NCBI GenBank assembly: GCA_904424815.1 | Contig: CAJGBI010000002.1 | Coordinates: 434,001 to 498,000, forward strand | Direction: 5' to 3' | Length of the DNA: 64,000 bases | DNA from: Puniceicoccaceae bacterium Marseille-Q1082 | Lineage (GTDB): Bacteria; Verrucomicrobiota; Verrucomicrobiia; Opitutales; Intestinicryptomonadaceae | Part shown: positions 49,669-57,998 of the stretch, piece by piece | Layout of the letters: each line of letters starts with the position of its first letter | Numbering within the stretch: the stretch's first letter is position 1 | Notes under the pieces: model-generated | Seen by the model: the letters and a program-made list of their open reading frames with translations, nothing else | What the model was told of the DNA's origin: nothing | The model's database searches: none | Position numbers and translations under genes: made by a program

Positions 49669-50424
49669 TCATTCGATCCGGCGGGAGAGCGCCCTCTTCT
49701 TTTTGGCGATGTAGGCGGACTCTTTCGCCGCCCCGTATTTTGTATTGTAAAACTTTTTATAATAGGAGGCCCTTCCGGCCATGTCGCGGGGAATTTTGTC
49801 GGGGAACTCCGCGTATTTCATGCGCGCGAACACCGCGCACAGCTCGTCGCTGTTCTGCAAATCTTCGAATTCTATATCCCCGCGCCCGCCGCCGAATTCG
49901 CGGATTATCGCCGCCCGCAATTTGGGATGCTTGTATTTTATGGACCTGTCCCACAGATCCCGAAACGTTCCGTACTCCACCTGGAAAAGCCCTATCGCGT
50001 CCCCGCGGGAGCTCTGGAAGCGCGGCGCAAGGTCGCTTTCGACGAGCGCGGTGCCGAGCAGCAGCGCGACGGCTTCGTCGGAATCGTACACTCCCTCCGG
50101 AGCGTTCTCGGCGCGGGCAATGAATCCGCACGCCGCGCGTATCGCGCCCTCGGCCTCTTCCGCGCCGAGCTTGCGCGCAGGCTCGGCGTACTTCTTGCGC
50201 AGCCCCTCGATGTACGCGATTTCCGCAGGGCTCTTTACGTATCCGCGCGGCTTGGCGCACTGGGAGGCTGCCGCCGCAAGCGCGACGGCGAAAGCCAGAA
50301 ACGCCGCAGCGCCCGAAACGGTTTCAATCCGCGCAAGGGCAACGCGGGCGAACGCCAGGGCGGAAGCCGCCGCGGAGCAAACCCTTCCCCGCGTCCGGAT
50401 GCTCCCGCCCCTCGCGGATTTCAC
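49669..50424 (-). CDS. membrane-anchored lysozyme/transglycosylase-like protein
   Basis: A 251-residue protein that starts at a GTG (50424) overlapping the nfo stop (GTGA). One hydrophobic segment (about residues 38-57) exports or anchors it. The C-terminal part has a lysozyme-like fold pattern: ALLLGTALVESDLAPRF with the probable catalytic Glu, then GDAIGLFQVEYGTFRDLW, as in SLT-type transglycosylases. It probably acts on peptidoglycan. No closer family is recognised. Confidence 0.6.
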   Translation of the reverse strand: MKSARGGSIRTRGRVCSAAASALAFARVALARIETVSGAAAFLAFAVALAAAASQCAKPRGYVKSPAEIAYIEGLRKKYAEPARKLGAEEAEGAIRAACGFIARAENAPEGVYDSDEAVALLLGTALVESDLAPRFQSSRGDAIGLFQVEYGTFRDLWDRSIKYKHPKLRAAIIREFGGGRGDIEFEDLQNSDELCAVFARMKYAEFPDKIPRDMAGRASYYKKFYNTKYGAAKESAYIAKKKRALSRRIE

Positions 50425-51248
50425 GGCTCCCCCCGCATTTTGCGGACGAGGGCGATTTCGCGCGCGTAACCGGCGGGGTCGTTTGGGGTTTCGAGATAGA
50501 ACGGAAGCTCCCGCAGCGCGGGGTGGTTGACGATTCTCCCTATCGCCTCCAAGCCGATAGTCCCCTCCCCGAGCTTTTCGTGCCTGTCCTTTTTTGAGTT
50601 GAACGGCGCCATGCTGTCGTTTAGGTGGACGGCCTTCAATTTCCCGAGGCCTATTATTCTGTCGAACTCCCCGAGCGCTCCGTCGAGATCCCGCACGATG
50701 TCGTAGCCGGCGGAGTATGCGTGGCAAGTGTCAAGGCACACGCCCGCATCGGTTCCGGACTTCTCCAGAATTTCGGCGATCTCCCCGAAAGTCGAGCCTA
50801 TCTCGCTGCCCTTTCCGGACATCGTCTCCACGAGAATTTTTGCGGAAAAATTTCCGGAGCATACCTCCGAGAGCAGGCGCGCCGAGAGCTCTACGCCCCT
50901 CTTGACGCCCTGCCCGACGTGCGAGCCCGGGTGGAAGTTGTAGAGCGCGCCTTTGAAAGCGCCGAGCCTGGAAAGATCCTCCTTCATCGCCTCGAGCGCG
51001 AATTTCCGAAGCCCCGCGTCGGCGGAGCACGGGTTGAAAGTGTACGGCGCGTGGACGAGAAGCGGCCCGAAGGAGTTTTCCTCCGCGATTTTTTCGAGCG
51101 CGAGCGCGTCGCCGGCGTCGAACGGCCTGGCGGCTCCACCGCGCGGATTGCGGCTGAAAAACTGGAAGCAGTCCGCCCCGAGCCGCAGGGCCTCGCGCCC
51201 CATTGCCTCGTAGCCCTTTGAAAAAGACAGATGGCACCCTATGTTCAT
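50421..51248 (-). CDS. nfo: endonuclease IV (apurinic/apyrimidinic endonuclease)
   Basis: A 275-residue DNA-repair enzyme that incises 5' to abasic sites. All the trinuclear zinc ligands are present: H66, H106, E141, D173, H176, H208, D221, H223 and E253, in the motifs NFHPGSHVG, LVETMSGKGSEIG, CLDTCHAYSAGYD and VHLNDSMAPFNSKKDRHEKLGEG. It starts one base after hpt and overlaps the next gene, so all three are in one transcript. Confidence 0.97.
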   Translation of the reverse strand: MNIGCHLSFSKGYEAMGREALRLGADCFQFFSRNPRGGAARPFDAGDALALEKIAEENSFGPLLVHAPYTFNPCSADAGLRKFALEAMKEDLSRLGAFKGALYNFHPGSHVGQGVKRGVELSARLLSEVCSGNFSAKILVETMSGKGSEIGSTFGEIAEILEKSGTDAGVCLDTCHAYSAGYDIVRDLDGALGEFDRIIGLGKLKAVHLNDSMAPFNSKKDRHEKLGEGTIGLEAIGRIVNHPALRELPFYLETPNDPAGYAREIALVRKMRGEP

Positions 51249-51249
51249 T

Positions 51250-51786
51250 TTAAGCGCCAGCCTCCGCGAGCGCCATTATGTCGGGCAGCTCGCGCATTTT
51301 TCCGCGCAAATCCATTCCGTATCCGAACGCGAAACTGTTTCCGATTTCAAAGCCGGAGAAGTCGGCCCTAGCGAATTTCTCGGCGCCCGTGCGCTTGTCG
51401 AGCAGCACGCAGATTTTCACCTCCGCCGCGCCGCTTTTGCGGAAAATTCTCGACATCTCGGCGGCGGTTTTGCCGGTGTCGAGCACGTCGTCTATTATCA
51501 GCACGCGCATGTTTTCGACGTTTGGCAGAGGAGAGAGCACGCGCGGCTCGCCCTCCGCCCCGAGCGAATTTCCGTAGGAGGACACTTTGACCGAGTGGAT
51601 TTCCAGCCCGCAACCCGCCATGCCGCGCATGAGGTCGGCGGCAAAAAACATCGCGCCCTCCGCCAGCCACACGGCGCAGACGGGCGAATCCGCCGCCCCC
51701 GCCCATTCGCGCAGCCGCGCGGCGAGCTCCCCCACCCTCCGCCGTATGTCGGCCGACTTCACGAGAACCTTAAATTTTTCAGCCAT
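51250..51786 (-). CDS. hpt: hypoxanthine-guanine phosphoribosyltransferase
   Basis: A 178-residue purine-salvage enzyme of the type I PRTase fold. The PRPP-binding motif VLIIDDVLDTGKT (95-107) and the substrate pyrophosphate loop LAEGAMFFAADL (41-52) are intact. It starts 32 bp after the Septu-like nuclease gene and is followed by nfo. Confidence 0.93.
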   Translation of the reverse strand: MAEKFKVLVKSADIRRRVGELAARLREWAGAADSPVCAVWLAEGAMFFAADLMRGMAGCGLEIHSVKVSSYGNSLGAEGEPRVLSPLPNVENMRVLIIDDVLDTGKTAAEMSRIFRKSGAAEVKICVLLDKRTGAEKFARADFSGFEIGNSFAFGYGMDLRGKMRELPDIMALAEAGA

Positions 51787-51818
51787 TCAAAAAAATAATC
51801 CCGATTGGGGAAAATCGT

Positions 51819-52532
51819 TCAAGCAAATTGCTCCGAAACTTCTTCCTGCGCCGCGGGCTTCGCCGCACCGCGCGCCTTTTCAACGGCGGTTTTTTCGGCG
51901 GGGTAAAACGGCGGGAGCTTTCCGCCGGACTCCCCCAGGACGGCGTCGGCGGGAATGCCGTCGCCGAGCATTTTCACCGCCTCGAACATCGCTATCCTGC
52001 GCAGGAGCACGAGGGACGGAACGTTCAGCCTCAGATACTCTATGCTGTCCTCGGCAAGCGCGATTTCGTCGGGGTCGGACAGCGCGCGGGAAACCGAGAC
52101 CCGCCCCGAGAACGAGTATTCGAAAAACCTTTCGCACCTCTCGTCGTAGGGCGACACAACCCGATTGCAGCCGCGCGCGTGGCCGCAGTGGAGAGTGCTG
52201 CCGACGAGCTCCTCGAAAGTTCTTGGAATGAAATCCGGCTCGTTCTTCTTGGGGTCGCGTATGCAGGACGCCGCCATGTTGGAGTAGTCCATGCTGCGCT
52301 CCGAGAGCCCGCCCATCTGCGGCTCTATGTGCTCTATGTGCGAGTTCTCCCCGTCTATGCGGCTCTCGCAATAGCAGCACAAAAACTTCTGGCGCGCGAT
52401 GAGGGAGTCTTTGAGCACCCGCTTTACGCGCGCGTCCTTGAAGCGGTAATACTTGGCGCCGGGGTGCCTGCGCTTCCAATACTTGAAAGCGTCGGGGGCG
52501 TCCTCCTCGCGGGGTATTTCAATGTGGCGCAT
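51819..52532 (-). CDS. ptuB: HNH nuclease of the TIGR02646/PtuB type (Septu-like)
   Basis: A 237-residue protein with an HNH nuclease core: CCYCE (C52-E56) and HIEHIEPQ (65-72, catalytic H68), then the structural Asn in MDYSNM (N85) and a later C116/C122 pair that may hold zinc. This is the pattern of TIGR02646 proteins, found as PtuB in Septu defence systems and beside Ec78-type retrons. It overlaps the ATPase gene by 14 bp. No reverse transcriptase lies nearby, so a Septu pair is more likely than a retron. The tail is Ala/Lys-rich. Confidence 0.75.
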   Translation of the reverse strand: MRHIEIPREEDAPDAFKYWKRRHPGAKYYRFKDARVKRVLKDSLIARQKFLCCYCESRIDGENSHIEHIEPQMGGLSERSMDYSNMAASCIRDPKKNEPDFIPRTFEELVGSTLHCGHARGCNRVVSPYDERCERFFEYSFSGRVSVSRALSDPDEIALAEDSIEYLRLNVPSLVLLRRIAMFEAVKMLGDGIPADAVLGESGGKLPPFYPAEKTAVEKARGAAKPAAQEEVSEQFA

Positions 52533-53805
52533 TTGTCCCGCCGCCGTTCGCGTTTGAAGAGCCGATGGCGCGCGCCAGATACTCGCCCCTGAGAACCTCG
52601 GGGTCGTCGGGTATTATCCTGCGCAGGCGCGCTATTATTTTCAGGGCCCTATCCGCGTCGCCCGCGTCGAGGGCTTCGTACATCGCGTCTATCTCCGCCT
52701 TCACGGAGCCTTCGCGGCCGGCGTTCAGAAAAGTCCCGAGTATGTCGGCGGGCGCCTTGCCGTACTGGGACGAGCGCTCGAGCCTCACCGTCCCGTTCCT
52801 GTCCTCGTCGAGCTTGTAGACGGACTTTACCACGGAAAACACCGACGGGGAGTGCGACGAAACTATAAACTGCGTCTTGGGAAAAATCTTTTGCAGCTTG
52901 ACCGCTATCTGCGCCTGCCAGTCGGGGTGCAGGTGCAGATCCACTTCGTCTATCATTATTATGGCGTCGGTCAATAGCGGCTTTTTCATGGCCGGATTCG
53001 CGCCCGACATGCGCAAGGCTATGTCGGAGATGAGGGCCGCCACGCTCTTCTCGCCCTGCGAAAGGTATTCCGCCGGTATCCCGCGCGGCTTGACGAACAG
53101 CCTGCCGTCCTCCACGTAAAATCCCTCGAGCGTGGGGGAAAACTCGCGCAGGGCGCCCTTTATTTCGGATATGAAGCGGTATTTTTTTTCGATTTCCTCC
53201 CGCGCGCGGTTGCCGCGTTTCAGCGGCATGCGCGCCGCCTCCGACACCGCGAGCTCCCTCTCGAGCAGCACGGCGGCGAACCACTCCGCAAACCCGTCGA
53301 AATTCGTGCCCGCCGAAAACGCGTTCTTGTAGACGCTCATCCTGTCCATGCCCTCCGACGGGCGCGGGGCGCAAAATCCCGACGTGTTCCTGTCCGAGCC
53401 GTAGTAGGCGAACACCGGCAGCTCGCAGTCGGGGTCTCCGGCTTTTGAAAAGACCCCGCGCAGCTTCGCGGCGCACGCTTCCGCCGCGGCGGAATCCTCC
53501 ATTTCGCCCCCGTCGCGGTCGAGCCCGAGGCTCAGGGTTATCGAGTCTTCCGGCGATGAGAGCGTCAGCCGCAAAAGGCATGAATTTCTGCCGTAGGTAA
53601 TGTCGCGCCCGCTCAGGCTCGCGCAGTCGCCGATATTGCCGGACATCCTCCCCGAAAGCCTCGAGAGCATTACGGCTATCGCCTCCAATATCGTGGATTT
53701 TCCGCCGCCGTTGCGCCCCGCAAACACCGTAAACGACGGGTCGAAATCTATTGTCTCGTCAACAATGCCGCGGAAATTCTCTATTTTAAGCCTCCGGATT
53801 TTCAT
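52519..53805 (-). CDS. ptuA: AAA/ABC-type ATPase of the PtuA type (Septu-like)
   Basis: A 428-residue ATPase of the SMC/RecF-like AAA-15/21 group. Walker A GRNGGGKST is at 30-38, the signature LSQGEKS at 248-254, Walker B IIMIDE at 282-287 and the H-loop SSHSP at 316-320. With the HNH gene directly downstream this matches PtuA, which senses infection in the Septu system and works in complex with PtuB to restrict phage. The start at 53805 lies only 7 bp past a predicted promoter (53819-53848), so its mRNA may be nearly leaderless. Confidence 0.75.
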   Translation of the reverse strand: MKIRRLKIENFRGIVDETIDFDPSFTVFAGRNGGGKSTILEAIAVMLSRLSGRMSGNIGDCASLSGRDITYGRNSCLLRLTLSSPEDSITLSLGLDRDGGEMEDSAAAEACAAKLRGVFSKAGDPDCELPVFAYYGSDRNTSGFCAPRPSEGMDRMSVYKNAFSAGTNFDGFAEWFAAVLLERELAVSEAARMPLKRGNRAREEIEKKYRFISEIKGALREFSPTLEGFYVEDGRLFVKPRGIPAEYLSQGEKSVAALISDIALRMSGANPAMKKPLLTDAIIMIDEVDLHLHPDWQAQIAVKLQKIFPKTQFIVSSHSPSVFSVVKSVYKLDEDRNGTVRLERSSQYGKAPADILGTFLNAGREGSVKAEIDAMYEALDAGDADRALKIIARLRRIIPDDPEVLRGEYLARAIGSSNANGGGTNAPH

Positions 53806-53818
53806 CTTCGTCGTACGG

Positions 53819-53848
53819 AAAATAACACCGCGTCCCTGCGGCGTTCAA
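53819..53848 (-). promoter_or_regulatory. possible promoter of the Septu-like operon
   Basis: On the minus strand TTGAAC (53843-53848), an 18-bp spacer and TATTTT (53819-53824). Transcription would start only about 7 nt before the ATG. Confidence 0.35.
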
Positions 53849-53869
53849 CCAAAAAAGCGGCGATTTTCA

Positions 53870-53898
53870 TTGCGCATGCGCGCCCGCCCGTGTAATAA
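53870..53898 (+). promoter_or_regulatory. possible promoter of the agarase-like gene
   Basis: A weak -35 TTGCGC (53870-53875), a 17-bp spacer and a -10 TAATAA (53893-53898), eight bases before the ATG. Confidence 0.35.
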
Positions 53899-53905
53899 TA
53901 ACGGC

Positions 53906-55975
53906 ATGAAAGTTTGCATTGCACACATTTGCGCGGCGCTCGCGCTGTCGGCGTCCGCGGCGTTGGCGGGCGAAATCGTCCTGTTCGACGCAGAAAGCGG
54001 AACCGGAAAAATCTCGGAGAGCTCGCGAGCGCAAAAGACGCCGGACGGCTATAAAATCTCGCAGAACCGCGCAAAAATCATCGGGGAATGGGACCTGTCG
54101 AAAAACCTCGATTTTGAAATCGAGGTGAAAAACCTCTCCGAAACTTCCTCGTGCCCGCTCCAAATCCTGCTGTCGGACGACGAGAACGTGGAGAAGCTAA
54201 AAGATCCCGCGCTAAACACAATGTTCAGGCTCGCCCCCGGGGAAGTCCGCAGGGCGACAATAAAATATCCGAGGCCGCCCGCGCATCCGGAAGTCGCCGC
54301 AAAAATGGCGGGAATGCGCGCCGACCCGTTCGGATACGCGCAAAACTCCAAACGCCCCGACCTGTCAAAAATAAGGGCGGTTGTGCTCGAAAGGCATTGG
54401 AGCAGCCGGTCGCCGTTTGAAATCCGCTCCGTCCGCGCGCTCGAACACGACCCGAACGGCGTCCCCGCATGGCGCAACTTCGGGGAGGCCGAATTTTTCC
54501 CGTTCATAGACAAATTCGGGCAATTCAAATTCCGCGACTGGCCCGGAAAGACGCATTCGGAGGCGGATCTCGAGGCCGCGCGGCTCGCCGAGGAAAAAGA
54601 TCTCGCCGCCAATCCCGGGCCCGCCGACCGCGACAGGTTCGGGGGTTGGACAAAGGGCGGAAAGTTCAAGGCAACCGGACATTTCAGGTTTGAAAAAGTC
54701 GGCGGCAAATGGTGGATGGTCGATCCCGACGGAAATTTGTTCTGGTCGCACGGCGTCGTCCGCGTGACGCCATCCTCGGCGATAACGCCGCTCGACGGGC
54801 GCGAGTTCTATTTCGAGTCCCTCCCGCCGCAGGGGGACGAATTCGCGCTTTTCTACGAGACTAAAGACGAGCTCCTCGCCCCGTATTACGAAGCGCGCAA
54901 AATCAAAAAAACCTACGATTTTTCCGCCGCCAACATTTTTAGAAAATACGGGAAGAACTGGCGCGACGCCTACGCCGAAACCGCGCACAAAAGGCTCAAA
55001 AGCTGGGGGCTGAACACGATAGCCAACAGCTCCGACAAGGACATTTTCATGCGCCGCAAGACCCCGTATGTGGAGCGGTTTGAAATAAAGGGGCCGGCGC
55101 TCTCGGGCAAGGCGGCGTGGTGGCCGTTCCGCGACCCATTCGACCCCGCATTCCGCAAAAATGTTGCGGACAACCTCAAAAGCCGCTCCGGCATGACGGA
55201 CGACCCGTGGTGCATAGGGTTCTTCGTGGACAACGAAATCCACTGGGGCGACAAGTTCGACCTCGCGCGCTTTACGATAATGTCGCCCGCCTCCCTCGCG
55301 GGGAAAATCCGCTTCAAAGGCGAGCTCGAAAAAAAGTACGGCGGCATATCCGGACTCAACGGCGCCTGGGGCACGAAATTCGCGGACTGGGACGCCTTTC
55401 TCCAAAACCGCGAAGTCCCAAAAGGCGCGGACAAAAAAGACCTTGAAGACTTCACGAGCCTCATGGCCGAGGAATATTTCAAGGTCATACGCGAGGAGTT
55501 CGACAAGTTTGCCCCGAACAAGCTCTACCTCGGGTGCCGGTTCGCGGGCTCCAACGAAAACGTCGTGAGAATCGGCGCCAAGTACTGCGACGCCGTCAGC
55601 TACAACAGGTACGCCGACAACCTCAAAAAATTGAAACTTCCGGCCGGAATCGACAAGCCCGTCATGATAGGCGAATGGCACTTCGGCGCGCTCGACCGCG
55701 GGCCTTTCCACCCGAGCCTGATAAAGAGGGAAAACCAGGCGGACAGGGCGGACTCCTATTACGAATACGCGAAGTCGGCCCTCGAAAACCCGAACGTGGT
55801 CGGCATACACTGGCACCAATTCTCCGACCAGGCCGCCACCGGCAGATTCGACGGCGAAAATTTCCAAGTCGGGCTCACCGACGTGTGCGACACCCCCTAC
55901 GCCGAGACGATCGCCAAGATCCGCGAAATCGGGCGCGACCTCTACCGGATAAGGCAGGCGGCGCCGCTTCCGTAG
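53906..55975 (+). CDS. secreted agarase-like glycoside hydrolase (GH50/GH42-like)
   Basis: A 689-residue protein with a signal peptide (about 1-21), a beta-rich N-domain, and a (beta/alpha)8 core. The retaining-glycosidase pair is visible: E444 in CIGFFVDNEIHWG (acid/base) and E590 in VMIGEWHFG (nucleophile). This is the pattern of beta-agarases and their relatives annotated widely in Verrucomicrobiota. Actual substrates may be other galactans. The ATG at 53906 is chosen at the signal peptide; upstream frame is not coding. It is divergent from the Septu-like pair. Confidence 0.75.
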   Translation: MKVCIAHICAALALSASAALAGEIVLFDAESGTGKISESSRAQKTPDGYKISQNRAKIIGEWDLSKNLDFEIEVKNLSETSSCPLQILLSDDENVEKLKDPALNTMFRLAPGEVRRATIKYPRPPAHPEVAAKMAGMRADPFGYAQNSKRPDLSKIRAVVLERHWSSRSPFEIRSVRALEHDPNGVPAWRNFGEAEFFPFIDKFGQFKFRDWPGKTHSEADLEAARLAEEKDLAANPGPADRDRFGGWTKGGKFKATGHFRFEKVGGKWWMVDPDGNLFWSHGVVRVTPSSAITPLDGREFYFESLPPQGDEFALFYETKDELLAPYYEARKIKKTYDFSAANIFRKYGKNWRDAYAETAHKRLKSWGLNTIANSSDKDIFMRRKTPYVERFEIKGPALSGKAAWWPFRDPFDPAFRKNVADNLKSRSGMTDDPWCIGFFVDNEIHWGDKFDLARFTIMSPASLAGKIRFKGELEKKYGGISGLNGAWGTKFADWDAFLQNREVPKGADKKDLEDFTSLMAEEYFKVIREEFDKFAPNKLYLGCRFAGSNENVVRIGAKYCDAVSYNRYADNLKKLKLPAGIDKPVMIGEWHFGALDRGPFHPSLIKRENQADRADSYYEYAKSALENPNVVGIHWHQFSDQAATGRFDGENFQVGLTDVCDTPYAETIAKIREIGRDLYRIRQAAPLP

Positions 55976-56072
55976 GGGGCCGGCGCAAAGCCCGCGGCGC
56001 GGTATTTTCGCCGCAAAATTTTCGGCGGAAGAAGTGTTGCAACGGGGATTGGACGGGAGAATATTTTTTGCG

Positions 56073-57311
56073 ATGGCAAAAAAATCCCAAAACGGCTTCA
56101 TGCTCGGAATACTCGTCGCGTTGTCGCTGGCGCACGGGCTCAACGACGCAATGCAGTCGATAGTCGCCGCGATCTATCCGCTGCTGAAAACCAGCCTAAG
56201 CCTGTCCTACGGCGAAATCGGGCTCGTGGCGCTCACATACCAGATTTCGGCCTCCATAATGCAGCCGATCTTCGGGTACATATTCGACAAGCGGCCGGCA
56301 GGGTGGTTCCTTCCTATCGGCATGTTGTGCACCATGACGGGGCTAATGCTCATATCGGCCGCAGGAAGCGTGCATTCGCTGATGGCGGCGGTTTTCATTT
56401 CTGGGATAGGCTCGTCGATAATACATCCGGAGGCCTCGCGCATAACGTCGCTTGCGGCGGGCAGGAGCCGCGGGCTGGCGCAGTCCATATTCCAGGTTGG
56501 CGGCTCGTGCGGATTTTCGCTGGGGCCGCTGCTGGCGGCTCTATTTGTGCGCGAGCAGGCGGGGGTCGCCAAATTCGCGATGCTGGCGGCCCTTGCGATA
56601 ATCGCCCTCGTGCCAGCGTGCAGGTGGTACGCCCGCCAAATAGCCGGACGCGTGGGCGCGCCGGAGACCCCTGCTGCAGCGGCGACGGGCGGCCCGTCGG
56701 GAAGGCTTTCGGCGCGCACGGTCTGGATTGTTATGTTCATTCTGATGTTTCTGGTGTTCTCCAAAAATTTCTACACGGTGAGCATTTCAAACTACTACAC
56801 TTTCTATCTGATGGAAAAGTTCGGGGCGAGTGTCCGGACGGCGCAGATGCTGCTTTTCGTCTACCTGTTTTCGGCGGCGCTCGGAACGCTCGTCGGCGGG
56901 CCCGTTGGCGACAGGATAGGCAGGAGGCTCGTGATATGGTGGTCGATACTCGGCTCCGCGCCGTTCGCGCTCATGATGCCCTACGCGAACTTCGAGTGGA
57001 CGATAGTTTTGAGCGCCGCCATCGGGTTCATAATTTCGTCGGCGTTCTCCGCCATACTCGTCTACGCGCAGGAGCTTCTGCCGATGAAAGTCGGGTTGGT
57101 GTCGGGAATATTTTTCGGGTTCGCCTTCGGGATAGCGGGTATCGCCTCCGCGGTGCTCGGGGAAATCGCGGACCATTCGGGGATAGAATTCGTCTACCGG
57201 CTGTGCTCGTTCTTTCCCCTGCTTGGGATAATAGCGTACTTCCTGCCGAGGGTGAGAACGTTGCAGGCGATGAAGGGCGGCCAGCCCCCCGCCGCAGGGG
57301 CGGCGCGCTAA
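56073..57311 (+). CDS. MFS transporter, fosmidomycin-resistance (Fsr) type
   Basis: A 412-residue transporter with about 12 membrane spans. The N-terminus LSLAHGLNDAMQSIVAAIYPLL and the motif GIGSSIIHPEASRITSLA are typical of the Fsr branch of the major facilitator superfamily. The loop GDRIGRRLVIWWSI is the MFS signature. A plausible export role is drugs or sugars; in this setting a sugar-acid or oligosaccharide role is possible. The ATG at 56073 is preceded by GGGAGA. Its stop overlaps the stop of the convergent gene. Confidence 0.8.
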   Translation: MAKKSQNGFMLGILVALSLAHGLNDAMQSIVAAIYPLLKTSLSLSYGEIGLVALTYQISASIMQPIFGYIFDKRPAGWFLPIGMLCTMTGLMLISAAGSVHSLMAAVFISGIGSSIIHPEASRITSLAAGRSRGLAQSIFQVGGSCGFSLGPLLAALFVREQAGVAKFAMLAALAIIALVPACRWYARQIAGRVGAPETPAAAATGGPSGRLSARTVWIVMFILMFLVFSKNFYTVSISNYYTFYLMEKFGASVRTAQMLLFVYLFSAALGTLVGGPVGDRIGRRLVIWWSILGSAPFALMMPYANFEWTIVLSAAIGFIISSAFSAILVYAQELLPMKVGLVSGIFFGFAFGIAGIASAVLGEIADHSGIEFVYRLCSFFPLLGIIAYFLPRVRTLQAMKGGQPPAAGAAR

Positions 57312-57871
57312 CGCCCCTTTGAAAAAGCCTTCATCGCGGCGCGGGCGGCGGCGGTCGCGGCAAACGCCAGCGCGACGCACGCGCACGCCGCGAGAGACAA
57401 TCCGGCGGCTTCCGCCGCGCAAAAATACGCGAACACAACCGCCGAAAGCGCGAACATCGCCCACGCCCTGCGGACGCGCCCCGCGCGCAGAATGGACACC
57501 CCGCACGCGAAAAACAGCGCGGGCGAGCCCGTCAAAAACACAACTGAAAGCGCGCGCATCGAGAGGGAAAATCCGCCCTGCGCCCAACAGCCGGACGAAA
57601 AGCCCCAATGCGCAAAGCACGCCGCCCAAAATACCAAAAACCCCAGGAGGACGGGACCCGCCGCCGGCGCGAGAAACCGCATATACGAAAGCGCCGCGTA
57701 AACCGCGAGCGCGCACGCCGCGAAAAATCCGAACGGGACGAAAGAAAAATACGAGAACTCCCCGAAGTCCCTGTACGAATAAAAATTGTCCGCCACGAAC
57801 ACAAAGGCGAGGGCGACGAACAAAACCGCGTATCCGAACGCGAGCAGAATTGCGCAAAAATTTTTCGCCAT
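57308..57871 (-). CDS. multi-span membrane protein, function unknown
   Basis: A 187-residue, very hydrophobic protein with about five or six predicted spans and few charged residues. It is not recognised. It runs convergent to the MFS gene with overlapping stop codons and divergent from the mannose-1-phosphate guanylyltransferase gene. Coding support is the long clean frame with a biased composition; no domain motif is visible. Confidence 0.5.
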   Translation of the reverse strand: MAKNFCAILLAFGYAVLFVALAFVFVADNFYSYRDFGEFSYFSFVPFGFFAACALAVYAALSYMRFLAPAAGPVLLGFLVFWAACFAHWGFSSGCWAQGGFSLSMRALSVVFLTGSPALFFACGVSILRAGRVRRAWAMFALSAVVFAYFCAAEAAGLSLAACACVALAFAATAAARAAMKAFSKGR

Positions 57872-57998
57872 GCAAAAAGCCGCCTTTCTCCGTTCAACTT
57901 ATCCGCGCGGGAAAAATATTGCAAACACTTTTTGCGCCCGCGCCGGAAGCCCAAATAAATTGACAGCCCGCCCCGAAAGAGGGATACAAAAATACAAC

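Noticed and set aside
49669-50727. Longer version of the lysozyme-like gene starting at 50727
   Set aside because: It would overlap most of the start half of nfo's C-terminal coding region in another frame; the GTG at 50424 overlapping the nfo stop is more natural.
51819-53805. Retron of the Ec78 type
   Set aside because: The ATPase plus HNH pair fits, but no reverse transcriptase gene is seen within the flanks, and neighbouring genes are all accounted for.
54365-56143. 592-residue minus-strand frame across the agarase-like gene
   Set aside because: Overlaps fully the plus-strand gene that has signal peptide and catalytic motifs; no recognisable domain.
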